DNA of 44,679 bases from Dyella sp. ASV24 (GCF_016428905.1 NZ_JAELTQ010000024.1:1-44679), one strand, 5' to 3'; positions 33,323 to 42,139 are shown, counted from the stretch's first letter. Notes: generated by a model from the letters alone, not told the origin. Numbers and translations are program-made.

Positions 33323-34642
33323 ATGCGCTGGACACGAGGCAAGGCCTGGGCAGGACTGCTGGCAGCACTGATCATCACCAGCGCCAGCGCGGCAACCGCC
33401 GTACCGCCCAAGGGTGACATCCTGCTGGTACCTGACCGAGTCTGGACAGCCGACGGCGACGCCGCACACACGGGATGGGGCGTGCTGGTGCATGACGGCG
33501 CGATCACCGCCGTGGGCCCCGTCGATACGCTCAATACGCCCACCGGAGCGCAACGGATCGCTCTACCCGGCGCCACGCTCACGCCGGGCTTGATCGACCT
33601 GCATTCGCACGTGTTCCTGCACCCGTACAACGAGACGCTGTGGAACGATCAGGTACTGAAGGAGCCGCAGGACTACCGCACGCTGGAGGCTGCGGCGCAT
33701 GCCCGTGCCACCCTGCTCGCTGGCTTCACTGCGCTGCGGGATCTCGGCACCGAAGGCGCAGGCTTCGCCGACGTATCGGTCAAGCGCGCCATCGACGAAG
33801 GCATGATTCCCGGGCCGCGCATGTTTGTCGCCACCCGAGCCATCGTGGCGACAGCCAGCTACGGCCCTGGACCACGCGGATTCCGTCCTGACATTGATCT
33901 ACCCAGTGGCGCGCAGGAAATCAGCGGTGTGGATGAGGCCATTCGCGCCACGCGCGAACAGGCCGGTCACGGTGCGGACTGGATCAAGTTGTACGCCGAT
34001 TATCGCGTCGGCGTGGACGGCAGTACGCAACCCACATTGTCGCTGGCGGAAATGAAAGCCATCGTCGACACAGCGCATCTCTCCGGCCGCCCAGTGGCGG
34101 CCCATGCTTCCAGTGATGAAGGCGTGCGTCTCGCGGTGGAAGCTGGCGTAGACACCATCGAACACGGCTATGGTGCGACCGAGGCGACCTTCCGCCTGCT
34201 CAAGCAGCACGGCACGGCTTACGAGCCCACGCTGACGGCTGTGGAATCCACCGCCCAGTATTTCGAGCACTATGTGCCCGGCCAGAGTGAACCCACCGCG
34301 CGCATGAAGGACGCCGAGCGCGCCTTCCGCACTGCGCTAAAACTGGGTGTCACCATCGGCAATGGCAGCGACGTGGGCGTATTCATCCACGGCGATAACT
34401 GGCGCGAGCCTGTCAACATGGTGCGTGATGGCATGACGCCGCCGCAGGCATTGCATGCCGCCACCAATGTCGCTGCGCGCATCCTTCGCCAGCAGAACAC
34501 GTTTGGCCGCATCGCTCCCGGCCTGCGCGCCGATCTTGTCGCATTCACTGGCGATCCCAGCGCACACATCGACGATCTCCAGCATCCCGTCTTTGTGATG
34601 AAAGACGGCGCCATCTACCGCACACCGCGGGCCACGCCATGA
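33323..34642 (+). CDS. Exported amidohydrolase, imidazolonepropionase/Xaa-Pro dipeptidase-like
   Basis: This 439-residue protein has a signal peptide (LLAALIITSASAATA) and a two-domain amidohydrolase layout: a composite beta domain and a TIM barrel. Metal ligands are H94 and H96 (DLHSH), the carbamylated-Lys candidate in WIKLYADYR, AAHASSDEG, TIEHGYG and GNGSDVG (final Asp). The family includes secreted peptidases and imidazolonepropionase-like hydrolases of unknown substrate in xanthomonads. GGGGAG lies upstream of ATG 33323. It overlaps the next gene by ATGA. Confidence 0.9.
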   Translation: MRWTRGKAWAGLLAALIITSASAATAVPPKGDILLVPDRVWTADGDAAHTGWGVLVHDGAITAVGPVDTLNTPTGAQRIALPGATLTPGLIDLHSHVFLHPYNETLWNDQVLKEPQDYRTLEAAAHARATLLAGFTALRDLGTEGAGFADVSVKRAIDEGMIPGPRMFVATRAIVATASYGPGPRGFRPDIDLPSGAQEISGVDEAIRATREQAGHGADWIKLYADYRVGVDGSTQPTLSLAEMKAIVDTAHLSGRPVAAHASSDEGVRLAVEAGVDTIEHGYGATEATFRLLKQHGTAYEPTLTAVESTAQYFEHYVPGQSEPTARMKDAERAFRTALKLGVTIGNGSDVGVFIHGDNWREPVNMVRDGMTPPQALHAATNVAARILRQQNTFGRIAPGLRADLVAFTGDPSAHIDDLQHPVFVMKDGAIYRTPRATP

Positions 34643-35124
34643 CTGACGTCCACATCCGCCCCATCGAAGCGCGCGACAACACGGCGGTGGCCGGCATCAT
34701 CCGCACCGTCATGCCGGAGTTCGGCGCCGACGGCCCCGGCTTCGCCATCCACGACGCAGAGGTGGACGGCATGTACGAAGCCTATGCACGCCCACGCAGC
34801 GCGTACTTCGTGGTGGAGCGAAACGGTCAGGTGATCGGCGGTGGCGGCGTTGCGCCGCTGGAGGGTGGCGAACCTGACGTATGCGAGTTGCGCAAGATGT
34901 ACTTTCTTCCCGAAGCGCGAGGCATCGGTGCAGGTAGCGCCATGATGTTGCGTTGCCTGGACGCAGCGCGCGCGCATGGTTTCCGTCGCTGCTATCTGGA
35001 AACGCTCACCGGCATGGATGCAGCCCGCGCGCTCTATCTCCGCCATGGTTTTCGCGTGATCGATGCACCGATGGGTGGCACAGGACACTTCAGCTGCGAT
35101 CGTTTTTTTCTCCGCGAGATTTAG
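34639..35124 (+). CDS. GNAT-family N-acetyltransferase, copy 1
   Basis: This 161-residue protein has a GNAT fold: beta strands around YFVVERNGQVIGGGGVAPL, the acetyl-CoA-binding loop ARGIGAGSAMM in motif A, and ALYLRHGF in the C-terminal part. It is translationally coupled to the upstream amidohydrolase by ATGA. Acceptor substrate is unknown. Hairpin CCCTTC/GAAGGG follows about 20 bases after the stop, without a T-run. Confidence 0.88.
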   Translation: MTDVHIRPIEARDNTAVAGIIRTVMPEFGADGPGFAIHDAEVDGMYEAYARPRSAYFVVERNGQVIGGGGVAPLEGGEPDVCELRKMYFLPEARGIGAGSAMMLRCLDAARAHGFRRCYLETLTGMDAARALYLRHGFRVIDAPMGGTGHFSCDRFFLREI

Positions 35125-35375
35125 GAATGCTCTGATCCCTTCGCGGAAGGGTGGAATCCACCTCCACAAGCTCGTAGGGTGTGAGGTCTGGCGCCGCGCG
35201 AGCGGACTGTTTGGGCGTGTCGCGCATCGCGGCATAGAGAATCACGGATCTCCAAGACGAGACGTTTCCGCCCGAACGGAATACATGTTCCGCAGTCGCC
35301 GGTGAAACACCCATCGGGGCCCATGGAATAGCGCCCCCTTCAATGAAGCGATCAGAGTAATCCCAGGAAATCACC

Positions 35376-35963
35376 ATGGCCCGTGATCACCGCGTTGGCA
35401 CTTACATCAAGGAAGCAGAGCCGTTCGCCCAACCTATCCTCGAACATCTGCGCGACCTCGTGCACGAGGTATGTCCCGAGGTACAGGAGGACGTCAAATG
35501 GAGCATGCCCTTCTTCAACTACAAGGGTGCGCCTATCTGTTCGATGGCAGCGTTCAAGCGACACTGCTCTTTCGGCTTCTGGCGTTATAAGGACCTCGTC
35601 CGCCGCAAGCGCGAAAATAGCTTGGATCACTTCGGCAAGCTGACATCGCTTAAGGATCTGCCACCCAGCGAAACCTTGGTGGCGTACATCCATAAAGCCA
35701 TGGCGCTCAACGAGGCGGGCATGAAAGCCAAACGTGCACGAGCCGCAATCAGGCCCCCGCCGCCGCTCCCGGAAGACGTAGCCGCCCTGCTCGCGGAGGA
35801 AGCACACAGCGCTGCCCGCAAGACTTACGAAGCCTTTCCATCCAGTGCACAACGCGAATACCTGGAATGGATCAACGAGGCGAGGACCAACACTACGCGC
35901 AAGAAACGCATCGCGACTACACTGGAGTGGCTGGCCGCTGGCAAACGGCGCAACTGGAAATAA
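35376..35963 (+). CDS. YdeI/DUF1801-domain protein
   Basis: This 195-residue protein combines a DUF1801-like fold (VHEVCPEVQEDVKWSMPFFNYKGAPICSMAAFKRHCSFGFW at about 29-69 carries the pattern) with the C-terminal YdeI/OmpD-associated segment, FPSSAQREYLEWINEARTNTTRKKRI. It is soluble and basic. Function of the family is poorly known. It is followed after 5 bases by a GNAT gene, so they are probably co-transcribed. Confidence 0.85.
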   Translation: MARDHRVGTYIKEAEPFAQPILEHLRDLVHEVCPEVQEDVKWSMPFFNYKGAPICSMAAFKRHCSFGFWRYKDLVRRKRENSLDHFGKLTSLKDLPPSETLVAYIHKAMALNEAGMKAKRARAAIRPPPPLPEDVAALLAEEAHSAARKTYEAFPSSAQREYLEWINEARTNTTRKKRIATTLEWLAAGKRRNWK

Positions 35964-35968
35964 GAGCA

Positions 35969-36436
35969 ATGCTGAAAGCACCCCAGCTTCACTTCGGAAT
36001 CGACGATCCAGACGCACCTGACGTCTCGCCGCTGATCCGTGAGCTGGACGGCTATCTGGCCGAGCTTTACCCCACCGGAAACATACGACCGGTGACGGCC
36101 GAAGAGCTGAAGGAACCCAGCGTTACCTTCCTGACTGCTCGCGTTGACGGTGCGCCCGTCGCCTGTGGCGCGTTCGTGCGGCACGACGATTACGTGGAAG
36201 TGAAGCGCATGTATGTGCTTCCAGCTTGTCGTGGCCTGGGGCTGGGCAAGCAGTTACTGGAGGCGCTGGAAGCGGAGATCGCCCGTACCCGCGGCGGACC
36301 GGTTCGCCTGGAAACGGGCACCGCGCAAGCGGAGGCGCTGGAACTCTATGAACGCGCTGGGTATCGTCGCTGTCCACCGTTCGGTGAACACCGTGCCAAC
36401 CCCCGCAGCATTTGCATGGAGAAGATCCTCGCATGA
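35969..36436 (+). CDS. GNAT-family N-acetyltransferase, copy 2
   Basis: This 155-residue protein shows GNAT motif A, VKRMYVLPACRGLGLGKQLLEALE, and the late motif ALELYERAGYRRCPPFG. The N-terminus (LIRELDGYLAELYPTGN) is typical of a large GNAT group of this size. ATG 35969 is just after the YdeI-like gene; the ORF extension to 35867 overlaps it and is rejected. It overlaps the next gene by ATGA. Confidence 0.9.
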   Translation: MLKAPQLHFGIDDPDAPDVSPLIRELDGYLAELYPTGNIRPVTAEELKEPSVTFLTARVDGAPVACGAFVRHDDYVEVKRMYVLPACRGLGLGKQLLEALEAEIARTRGGPVRLETGTAQAEALELYERAGYRRCPPFGEHRANPRSICMEKILA

Positions 36437-37005
36437 TCCGCATTGCCCATGGCGACGACGCCGCAGCCATCCACGACATCTACACGCCGTCGGTACTGCA
36501 CGGCGTGGAAACGTTCGAAACAGAGTTGCCCGGCGTCGACGTCATGCGTGAGCGCATCCTCACCCGCCTACGTCATTATCCGTGGATTGTCTGGGAGGAA
36601 GACGGCCGTGTACTGGCCTACGCCTACGCTAGCCGCTTCCGGGAACGGGCCGCCTACGACTGGATTGCCGAGACCTCCATCTACGTCCATGCCGATGCCC
36701 GACGCCGCGGCATCGCACGCCGCCTGTATGGAGCACTACTGGATGCGATGCGCCTCCAAGGCATCAACCAAGCCGTCGGCGTGATCACATTACCCGGCCA
36801 AAGCAGCGTATCCATGCATGAATCGATGGGCTTTGCACCCGCGGGTGTGTGGCGCAGCTCCGGTTACAAGCTGGGCCAATGGTGGGATGTGGGAGTGTGG
36901 CAACTGGAACTGCAGACGCCAGAGCATCCGCCCCGTTCCGTGATGCCTTTCGCTCAATGGCGCGAAACACGGGACTGTGCCGATTTTCTGCGCGCGTACC
37001 GTTGA
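36433..37005 (+). CDS. GNAT-family acetyltransferase, phosphinothricin acetyltransferase-like
   Basis: This 190-residue protein resembles phosphinothricin/methionine sulfoximine acetyltransferases. Visible features are DAAAIHDIYTPSVL and TFETELP at the N-terminus, WIVWEEDGRVLAYAYAS, the acetyl-CoA loop ARRRGIARRLYGAL and ESMGFAPAGVWRSSGYKLGQWWDVGVWQ near the end. Such enzymes often act on small amino-acid analogues; the true substrate here is not known. It is the last of the YdeI-GNAT-GNAT group. Confidence 0.9.
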   Translation: MIRIAHGDDAAAIHDIYTPSVLHGVETFETELPGVDVMRERILTRLRHYPWIVWEEDGRVLAYAYASRFRERAAYDWIAETSIYVHADARRRGIARRLYGALLDAMRLQGINQAVGVITLPGQSSVSMHESMGFAPAGVWRSSGYKLGQWWDVGVWQLELQTPEHPPRSVMPFAQWRETRDCADFLRAYR

Positions 37006-37049
37006 TCGCATTTCCGAGTATCGCCGGACAGAACGAACGGAACGAAAAT

Positions 37050-37063
37050 TCGAACTAGTTCGA
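37050..37063. promoter_or_regulatory. Perfect 14-bp palindrome, candidate operator
   Basis: TCGAACTAGTTCGA is a perfect palindrome 45 bases after the last GNAT stop and 37 bases before the first stem-loop of the RNA candidate. It resembles operators of dimeric regulators. TAGTTCGAT recurs at 37253-37261. The binder is unknown. Confidence 0.45.
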
Positions 37064-37100
37064 TTGTTCCCCACCTGTTTCTGTTGCCAAATACACCCGT

Positions 37101-37199
37101 CACGAGGCCCATCCCCCCGAGTCTCGTGGCTTGAGTAGCATTCTCCTGGGTAGTAGCAAGTGTTTAAGGCCCATCCCATCTTGGGATGGGCCTTTTTAT
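37101..37199 (+). ncRNA. Candidate structured RNA ending in a strong terminator
   Basis: No ORF covers this stretch. Three stem-loops are visible: CACGAG/CTCGTG (37101-37106 with 37123-37128), CTTG/CAAG (37130-37133 with 37157-37160), and a 12-bp terminator stem (37167-37178 with 37182-37193) with a 3-base loop and TTTTT. The 11-mer AGGCCCATCCC occurs at 37105-37115 and again as the terminator's 5' arm, so the first copy could compete for the 3' arm. It may be a small RNA, or a leader for the receptor gene at 37544. The terminator itself is solid (about 0.9); the RNA is inferred. Confidence 0.45.
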
Positions 37200-37543
37200 T
37201 GCCCGCAGACGGCGGCAACGTAGCCCTGAAGCGATGGTGTTTTTTTTAGTAATAGTTCGATAGGCACCGTGCTTTCCACTTACTAGGATCTAACTCGCTG
37301 TTACCTGCTTTATTGGGTATCGGCGGGGAGGGAGGGTCTCCGTTGACCCTCGTCGAAATGCATTTATCCGACTCCGGATGCCCATACGCACTGGAGAGCT
37401 TGTCGTATCCAACCATGGACGAACGCGTCGCATCGGGCCTCAACACCGGCCCGACGGGCAGTGCTGCGCCATCGAAGCATGTGCGCAGCTACATGGACTA
37501 AGCGAACCGGATAAGTGCCAATCATTCATTGAGGGGCACAAAA
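37200..37543. other. Non-coding region before the second receptor gene
   Basis: This 344-base stretch is lower in GC than its neighbours and includes a run of eight Ts at 37240-37247. ORFs of 60-66 codons on both strands lack ribosome binding sites and recognisable features, so none is called. GAGGGG at 37531-37536 is the ribosome binding site of the receptor gene. It may hold that gene's promoter. Confidence 0.6.
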
Positions 37544-40492
37544 GTGTTCAATCAGAAGAGCAATCGGCTCACCGCTTCTATTCGTTTGGGGCTCGCCATC
37601 ACCGGTCTACTGACATCTGCGGCCGGCAGTACGGCTTTTGCGCAGGACACTCAGTCCAGCACGCCGCCAGCTGATCAGTCCAAGAGCAAGACGCTCGAAA
37701 CGGTCACGGTGACCGGCTCACTGATCCGTCGTGTCGACGTCGAGACGGCCAGTCCCGTCGTGACCATTGACCGCGCAGCGATCCAGGCAACCGGCAAGCA
37801 AACGCTGGGTGACCTGGTGCAGCAACTGCCGGCCATGACGGGCGGTAATGTCAACCCTCAAACCAACAACGGTGGTGGTGACGGCAGCTCGTCCATCAAC
37901 CTGCGCGGCCTGGGCGGAAATCGCACACTGATCCTCATCGACGGCCAGCGCCTACTGAGTGCTGACCCGAATGCCATTCCAGCGGACGCCATCGAACGCA
38001 TTGAAGTGCTACCGAATGGCGCATCAGCCACTTATGGCTCTGATGCCATCGGCGGCGTGGTGAACTTCATCACGCGGAAGAACTACCAGGGCGCCACCTT
38101 CACCGCGAACGTCGGTCAGTCCGATCGCAATGACGGTGACCAGAGCGGTTATACGTTCACGTTCGGCCAGACGTCCGACAAGGGCAGCATCATGGCCGGC
38201 ATCAACTACAACAAGCAGGATGGCGTCGAGGCGGCCAACCGCGCGTTCTCGAAGAACGCACTGAGCCTTTCCGGCACGAAGGTGAGCATCGGCGGATCTT
38301 CCAATACCCCGGTGGGTCGTATCCAGCTGGGCCCCTCGCAAGCCGCATCGCTGGGCTGCGCTTATGCCTCGTTGAGCCCGGGCGGAAACCCGACGGTATT
38401 CAGTCGGGCGAACTATCACTGCTACGGCAATGCCGACAAGTACAACTACGCTGCTGTCAACCTGATCATGACTCCACAGGAACGCACCGGTGGCTTCTTG
38501 AACGGCGAATACCATCTGAGTGATCACGTCACCGCTTACGTTGATGCGGTCTACAGCAAAACTTCCTCCAACTTCCAATTGGCTCCCGCCATTTACGGCA
38601 CGTCCGCGTCCGGGGCGTCGGTCGATGCGGGCAATGCATTCAACATCTTCAATCCGGGCGTGGGCCCGAGCCATAGCTACGCTCCACGCCAAGGCTTGGG
38701 ATTCGGCCAGCGCCTGACGGCCAATGGCGTGCGTGAAGGTTTCTATGGCCGTACCGATGCCCAGATCAACTCAGGCTTCAAGGGTGACTTCACTGTCTTT
38801 GACAAAAACTGGAACTGGGATGTCGGCTTCAACTACGGCCACGGGAGCAGCACCAAGACGAACACCGGCCTACCCGATCAAACAGAGCTCTATACTGGCC
38901 CATCGACACTCGTCAACGGCGTGGCTACAGGCGTTGGCTGTCCGAGCGCCGCGGCCTGCCAGTTCAACCCTTTCGAGCCAAACTCGAGCGCGGCCAGCAT
39001 CGCGGCTGCCAAGGCCGCCAGTGTCACGGCGCCATCGAACACCTACATCATCGAGAAGACTTGGCACGCTGGCCTGAGCGGCGAGCTGTTCAGCCTGCCG
39101 GCGGGTGCCGTGCAGTTGGCTGGTGGTTTCGAGTGGCGCAATGACTACACGCACTCCGTACCTGCTTCGCAGCTCGAGATCGATCCGGCCACAGGCAGCT
39201 GCACACTGGGCAGCCAGTGCTTGAGCGCCGTCCAGGGTGGTTACACCACTAAGGATCTCTATGCTGAAGCGTTTATCCCGATCCTTGCCGGCCTGCCAGG
39301 CGCCCAGTCGCTGAACCTGACGATTGGTGATCGCTACTCGAAGATCGGCTCTTTCGGCACCACAAACAACTTCAAGTTCGCGCTGGAGTGGAAGCCGTTC
39401 GACGACTTGCTGCTTCGCGGCACCATGGAAGACGTCTTCCGTGCGCCCACGCTGACAGAGCTCTACGCCTCAGGCAAGGACGCTCCGCTGATCCACACCG
39501 ACCCGTGTACCAACTACAAGGGTGCCCCAGCCGGTTCGCCGCTTGCGCTGGCCTGCCAGAACGTGCCAACCAACGGCACTTTCCAGAACAACGCCGTCGT
39601 GACGCAGACGCAGGCCTCTGCACTAGCCGAAGGCGCAAGCGTGGCCGGCTTCCCGGTGAAGCCGGAGCACGGCAAGTCGTACGACTTCGGCATGGTATAC
39701 AGCCCGTCGTACGTGCAGGGCCTATCAACTTCGATCGACTTCTGGCGCGTGAATCTCAATGACACCATCACTACGGTGGGTCTACAGAGTCTGCTGAATC
39801 TCTGCGCGGCCGGCTCGACTCAGTATTGCCAGTACATCGACCGCCAGGCGACGGGTACCAACGCAGGCCAGCTGCTGGCGTCGACAGTCGAGCCGACGGG
39901 TAACCTGGGTGCGCTGAATACGGCAGGTATTGATTGGTCCGCCAACTACAAGCTGCCGCAGTTTTCTTTCGGCCAGTTCAACATTGGCCTGAACGCGACC
40001 TACCTGCAGTACTACGACCAAGTCACTGCACCGGGCGTGGCTGGCAGCATCACTTACAAGGATGCGGGCCATCTGCTGCCCAATGGCTCCGCCGCGGCGT
40101 CGGCCTGCCCCGACGCCGTTGGCGTCTGCTTGTTCCCTCGCTGGCGCGGCCAGGGTTTCGTGGATTGGCAAGCGGGTAACTGGAGTGCCCAGTGGCGCAT
40201 GCGCTACATCGGTCGTTTCCAGAACGGTGGCCCCACTGGTTCGCCGCAAGACAGCAGGCCGAACGGCGAATCCGGCACGATCCTCAAATACGGTGCGACG
40301 GTCTACAACGACGTATCGGTTGGCTACAACCTCGCCATCATCAACACCCGCCTCGACGTCGGCGTAAACAACCTGTTCGACAAGCAGCCGCCCATGCTCT
40401 ACGCGAACAACACGCTCAACGCCAACACCGATCCGAGCGACTTCGACCTGATGGGGCGCTACTGGTGGGCTCGCGTGACGGTCAAGTTCTGA
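37544..40492 (+). CDS. TonB-dependent outer-membrane receptor, second copy
   Basis: This 982-residue receptor has a signal peptide ending AFA-Q near residue 33, a short linker, and a plug domain starting ETVTVTGSLIRR with LRGLGGNRTLILIDGQR and YGSDAIGGVVNFITRK. The beta-barrel ends GRYWWARVTVKF, with a final aromatic residue. GTG 37544 was chosen because GAGGGG lies 7 bases upstream; the ORF start at 37529 is a TTG before that site. It is not flanked by sugar genes, so the substrate is open. Its GC looks slightly lower than neighbours. It is monocistronic, with its own terminator. Confidence 0.94.
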   Translation: MFNQKSNRLTASIRLGLAITGLLTSAAGSTAFAQDTQSSTPPADQSKSKTLETVTVTGSLIRRVDVETASPVVTIDRAAIQATGKQTLGDLVQQLPAMTGGNVNPQTNNGGGDGSSSINLRGLGGNRTLILIDGQRLLSADPNAIPADAIERIEVLPNGASATYGSDAIGGVVNFITRKNYQGATFTANVGQSDRNDGDQSGYTFTFGQTSDKGSIMAGINYNKQDGVEAANRAFSKNALSLSGTKVSIGGSSNTPVGRIQLGPSQAASLGCAYASLSPGGNPTVFSRANYHCYGNADKYNYAAVNLIMTPQERTGGFLNGEYHLSDHVTAYVDAVYSKTSSNFQLAPAIYGTSASGASVDAGNAFNIFNPGVGPSHSYAPRQGLGFGQRLTANGVREGFYGRTDAQINSGFKGDFTVFDKNWNWDVGFNYGHGSSTKTNTGLPDQTELYTGPSTLVNGVATGVGCPSAAACQFNPFEPNSSAASIAAAKAASVTAPSNTYIIEKTWHAGLSGELFSLPAGAVQLAGGFEWRNDYTHSVPASQLEIDPATGSCTLGSQCLSAVQGGYTTKDLYAEAFIPILAGLPGAQSLNLTIGDRYSKIGSFGTTNNFKFALEWKPFDDLLLRGTMEDVFRAPTLTELYASGKDAPLIHTDPCTNYKGAPAGSPLALACQNVPTNGTFQNNAVVTQTQASALAEGASVAGFPVKPEHGKSYDFGMVYSPSYVQGLSTSIDFWRVNLNDTITTVGLQSLLNLCAAGSTQYCQYIDRQATGTNAGQLLASTVEPTGNLGALNTAGIDWSANYKLPQFSFGQFNIGLNATYLQYYDQVTAPGVAGSITYKDAGHLLPNGSAAASACPDAVGVCLFPRWRGQGFVDWQAGNWSAQWRMRYIGRFQNGGPTGSPQDSRPNGESGTILKYGATVYNDVSVGYNLAIINTRLDVGVNNLFDKQPPMLYANNTLNANTDPSDFDLMGRYWWARVTVKF

Positions 40493-40515
40493 TCCAAAAG
40501 CAAGCGGCCTGCCCT

Positions 40516-40550
40516 GAAAGACCGCGTAGATGTCTGCGCGGTCTTTCTTC
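40516..40550 (+). terminator. Intrinsic terminator after the second receptor gene
   Basis: A perfect 11-bp stem (40516-40526 with 40537-40547) with a 10-base loop is followed by TTC. The tail TTTCTTC includes the stem end. It lies 23 bases after the receptor stop. Confidence 0.8.
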
Positions 40551-40649
40551 GTCCGCAGCACTCGTCTCGTCCGAGCCGAGATTTCCCAGCCGCACAAGCC
40601 AGCATGACCTCGGCTACCATTGGCTTTTTGGCATGTCCGAGGACGCTCC

Positions 40650-41411
40650 ATGCAGCTCAATCAGGTCAAGGCGATCATTACCGGCGGCGCCTCCGGTCTC
40701 GGCCACGCAGTGGCCCAATACCTCGTCGCCAACGGCGGCAAGGTGGCCCTGTTCGACGTGAACGAAGAGAAGGGCCAGGACGCCGCCAAGGCGCTGAACG
40801 GCCACTTCTTCCGCACGGATGTCACCTCCGAGGAAGGTGTCTCGGCGAACGTCGCCGCCGCCAGCGCGGCCATGGGCGGCCTGAACGTGGTGGTGAATTG
40901 CGCCGGCATCCTCGGCGCGGGCCGCATGCTGGGCAAGGAAGGCCCGATGCCGCTCAACACGTTCGCCACCACCGTGATGGTGAACCTGGTCGGCAGCTTC
41001 AACGTCGCCAAGGCCGGCGCCGCCCTGATGCAGAACAACGAAGCCGGTGAAGACGGCGAGCGTGGCGTGATCATCAATACCGCCTCTGTGGCCGCGTTCG
41101 AAGGCCAGATCGGTCAGGCCGCCTACTCCGCATCCAAGGGCGGCGTGGTCGGCATGACGCTGCCGATGGCGCGTGAGCTGTCGCGCTTCGGTATCCGCGT
41201 GGTGACCATCGCCCCGGGCATCTTCTGGACCCCGATGGTGGATGGCATGCCGCCGCAGGTGCAGGAATCGCTGTCCGCCTCCATCCCGTTCCCGTCGCGC
41301 CTGGGCAAGCCGGATGAGTACGCAACGACGGTGGGCTTCATCCTTGGCAACCGCTACATCAACGGTGAGACCATCCGCCTCGATGGCGCAGTGCGTCTGC
41401 AGCCGAAGTAA
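40650..41411 (+). CDS. SDR-family 3-hydroxyacyl-CoA dehydrogenase (type II-like)
   Basis: This 253-residue enzyme resembles 3-hydroxyacyl-CoA/3-hydroxy-2-methylbutyryl-CoA dehydrogenase of the short-chain family. The NAD-binding motif TGGASGLG is at 11-18, with NCAG at 83-86. Catalytic residues are S146, Y159 and K163 (YSASK). The C-terminal INGETIRLDGAVRLQPK is characteristic. It would act in isoleucine or fatty acid oxidation. ATG 40650 was chosen because it starts the conserved N-terminus; ORF extension to 40620 has no support. Confidence 0.9.
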   Translation: MQLNQVKAIITGGASGLGHAVAQYLVANGGKVALFDVNEEKGQDAAKALNGHFFRTDVTSEEGVSANVAAASAAMGGLNVVVNCAGILGAGRMLGKEGPMPLNTFATTVMVNLVGSFNVAKAGAALMQNNEAGEDGERGVIINTASVAAFEGQIGQAAYSASKGGVVGMTLPMARELSRFGIRVVTIAPGIFWTPMVDGMPPQVQESLSASIPFPSRLGKPDEYATTVGFILGNRYINGETIRLDGAVRLQPK

Positions 41412-41415
41412 CGCC

Positions 41416-41512
41416 GGGAATCAGGAGTCGCGAAAGGGAAATAGCAAAAGCTAAACCCATCCGACTCCCACACCGTGCTTTTACTATTCTCTATTCCCAA
41501 CTCCCTATTCTC
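41416..41512. repeat. Imperfect long inverted repeat, REP-like element
   Basis: Left arm 41416-41451 and right arm 41477-41512 match at 26 of 36 positions as an inverted repeat, around a 25-base centre. The right arm reads as repeats of AATAG/GGGAAT on the minus strand, a pattern found in dispersed intergenic elements of xanthomonads as I recall. It fills most of the gap between the SDR gene and efpL. Confidence 0.5.
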
Positions 41513-41523
41513 AGTCCAAAGAC

Positions 41524-42087
41524 ATGAAAGCTTCCGACGTCAAGAAAGGTAACGTGGTTGAACACGACGGCACCGTGTACCAGGTGCGCGACATCGAACG
41601 CAGTTCGCCGACGGCGCGTGGCGGCAACGTCACCTTCCGCTTCACCATGTATTCGATCCCCGGCGGTCGCAAGTTCGACCTGAGCCTGCGCGCCGACGAC
41701 GATCTCAAGGAAATGGATCTGGTCCGCCGCGAGGCGAACTTTTCGTACATGGACGGCGAAGTCTTCGTGTTCATGGATAAAGAGGATTACACCCAGTACC
41801 TGCTCTCGCCGGAATTGGTCGGCGACAACTCGGGCTACATCGTCGAGGATGTCGAGGGCTACTACGTGCAGCTCATCGACGATGCGCCGGTGGGCCTCCA
41901 GGTGCCGACCAGCGTGACGCTGACCGTGGTCGATACCGCCCCCGAACTGAAGGGCGCTAGCGCCACCAAGCGCACCAAGCCGGCCAAGCTCAATACCGGT
42001 ATCGAGATCCAGGTGCCCGAATACATCACCAACGATGAAAAAGTGTGGGTGAACACGTTGACGGGCGAGTTCGCCGGGCGCGCCTGA
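41524..42087 (+). CDS. efpL: Elongation factor P-like protein EfpL (YeiP)
   Basis: This 187-residue, three-domain protein is the EF-P paralogue that relieves ribosome stalling, mainly at polyproline and related motifs. It has the EfpL-type loop tip SPTARGG with R32 where EF-P carries the modified lysine. The middle domain has [11 protein letters not shown], and the C-terminal one has [24 protein letters not shown] and IQVPEYI. ATG 41524 fits the family start. It is monocistronic, with a strong terminator after it. Confidence 0.95.
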   Translation: MKASDVKKGNVVEHDGTVYQVRDIERSSPTARGGNVTFRFTMYSIPGGRKFDLSLRADDDLKEMDLVRREANFSYMDGEVFVFMDKEDYTQYLLSPELVGDNSGYIVEDVEGYYVQLIDDAPVGLQVPTSVTLTVVDTAPELKGASATKRTKPAKLNTGIEIQVPEYITNDEKVWVNTLTGEFAGRA

Positions 42088-42110
42088 TCGCCGCCACCGA
42101 AACAACAAGC

Positions 42111-42139
42111 AAAGCGCCGGGGAAACCCGGCGCTTTTTT
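42111..42139 (+). terminator. Intrinsic terminator after efpL
   Basis: A perfect 11-bp stem (42111-42121 with 42126-42136) closes on a GAAA tetraloop, with six Ts (42134-42139) partly in the stem. It lies 24 bases after the efpL stop. Confidence 0.9.

Noticed and set aside
35090-35377. 95-codon minus-strand ORF
   Set aside because: Part of it lies in a 251-base gap and looks slightly protein-like, but it overlaps the start of the YdeI-like gene and the end of a GNAT gene, and has no convincing ribosome binding site. A gene remnant cannot be excluded.
37246-37446. 66-codon minus-strand ORF in the non-coding region
   Set aside because: No ribosome binding site, family or conservation signal visible; the same holds for plus-strand ORFs there.
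37544-37600. Cobalamin riboswitch upstream of the second receptor
   Set aside because: The leader region was checked for the B12-box type core and none was seen, although a structured RNA remains possible.
39782-40660. 292-codon minus-strand ORF
   Set aside because: It overlaps the end of the second receptor on the opposite strand and has no domain.
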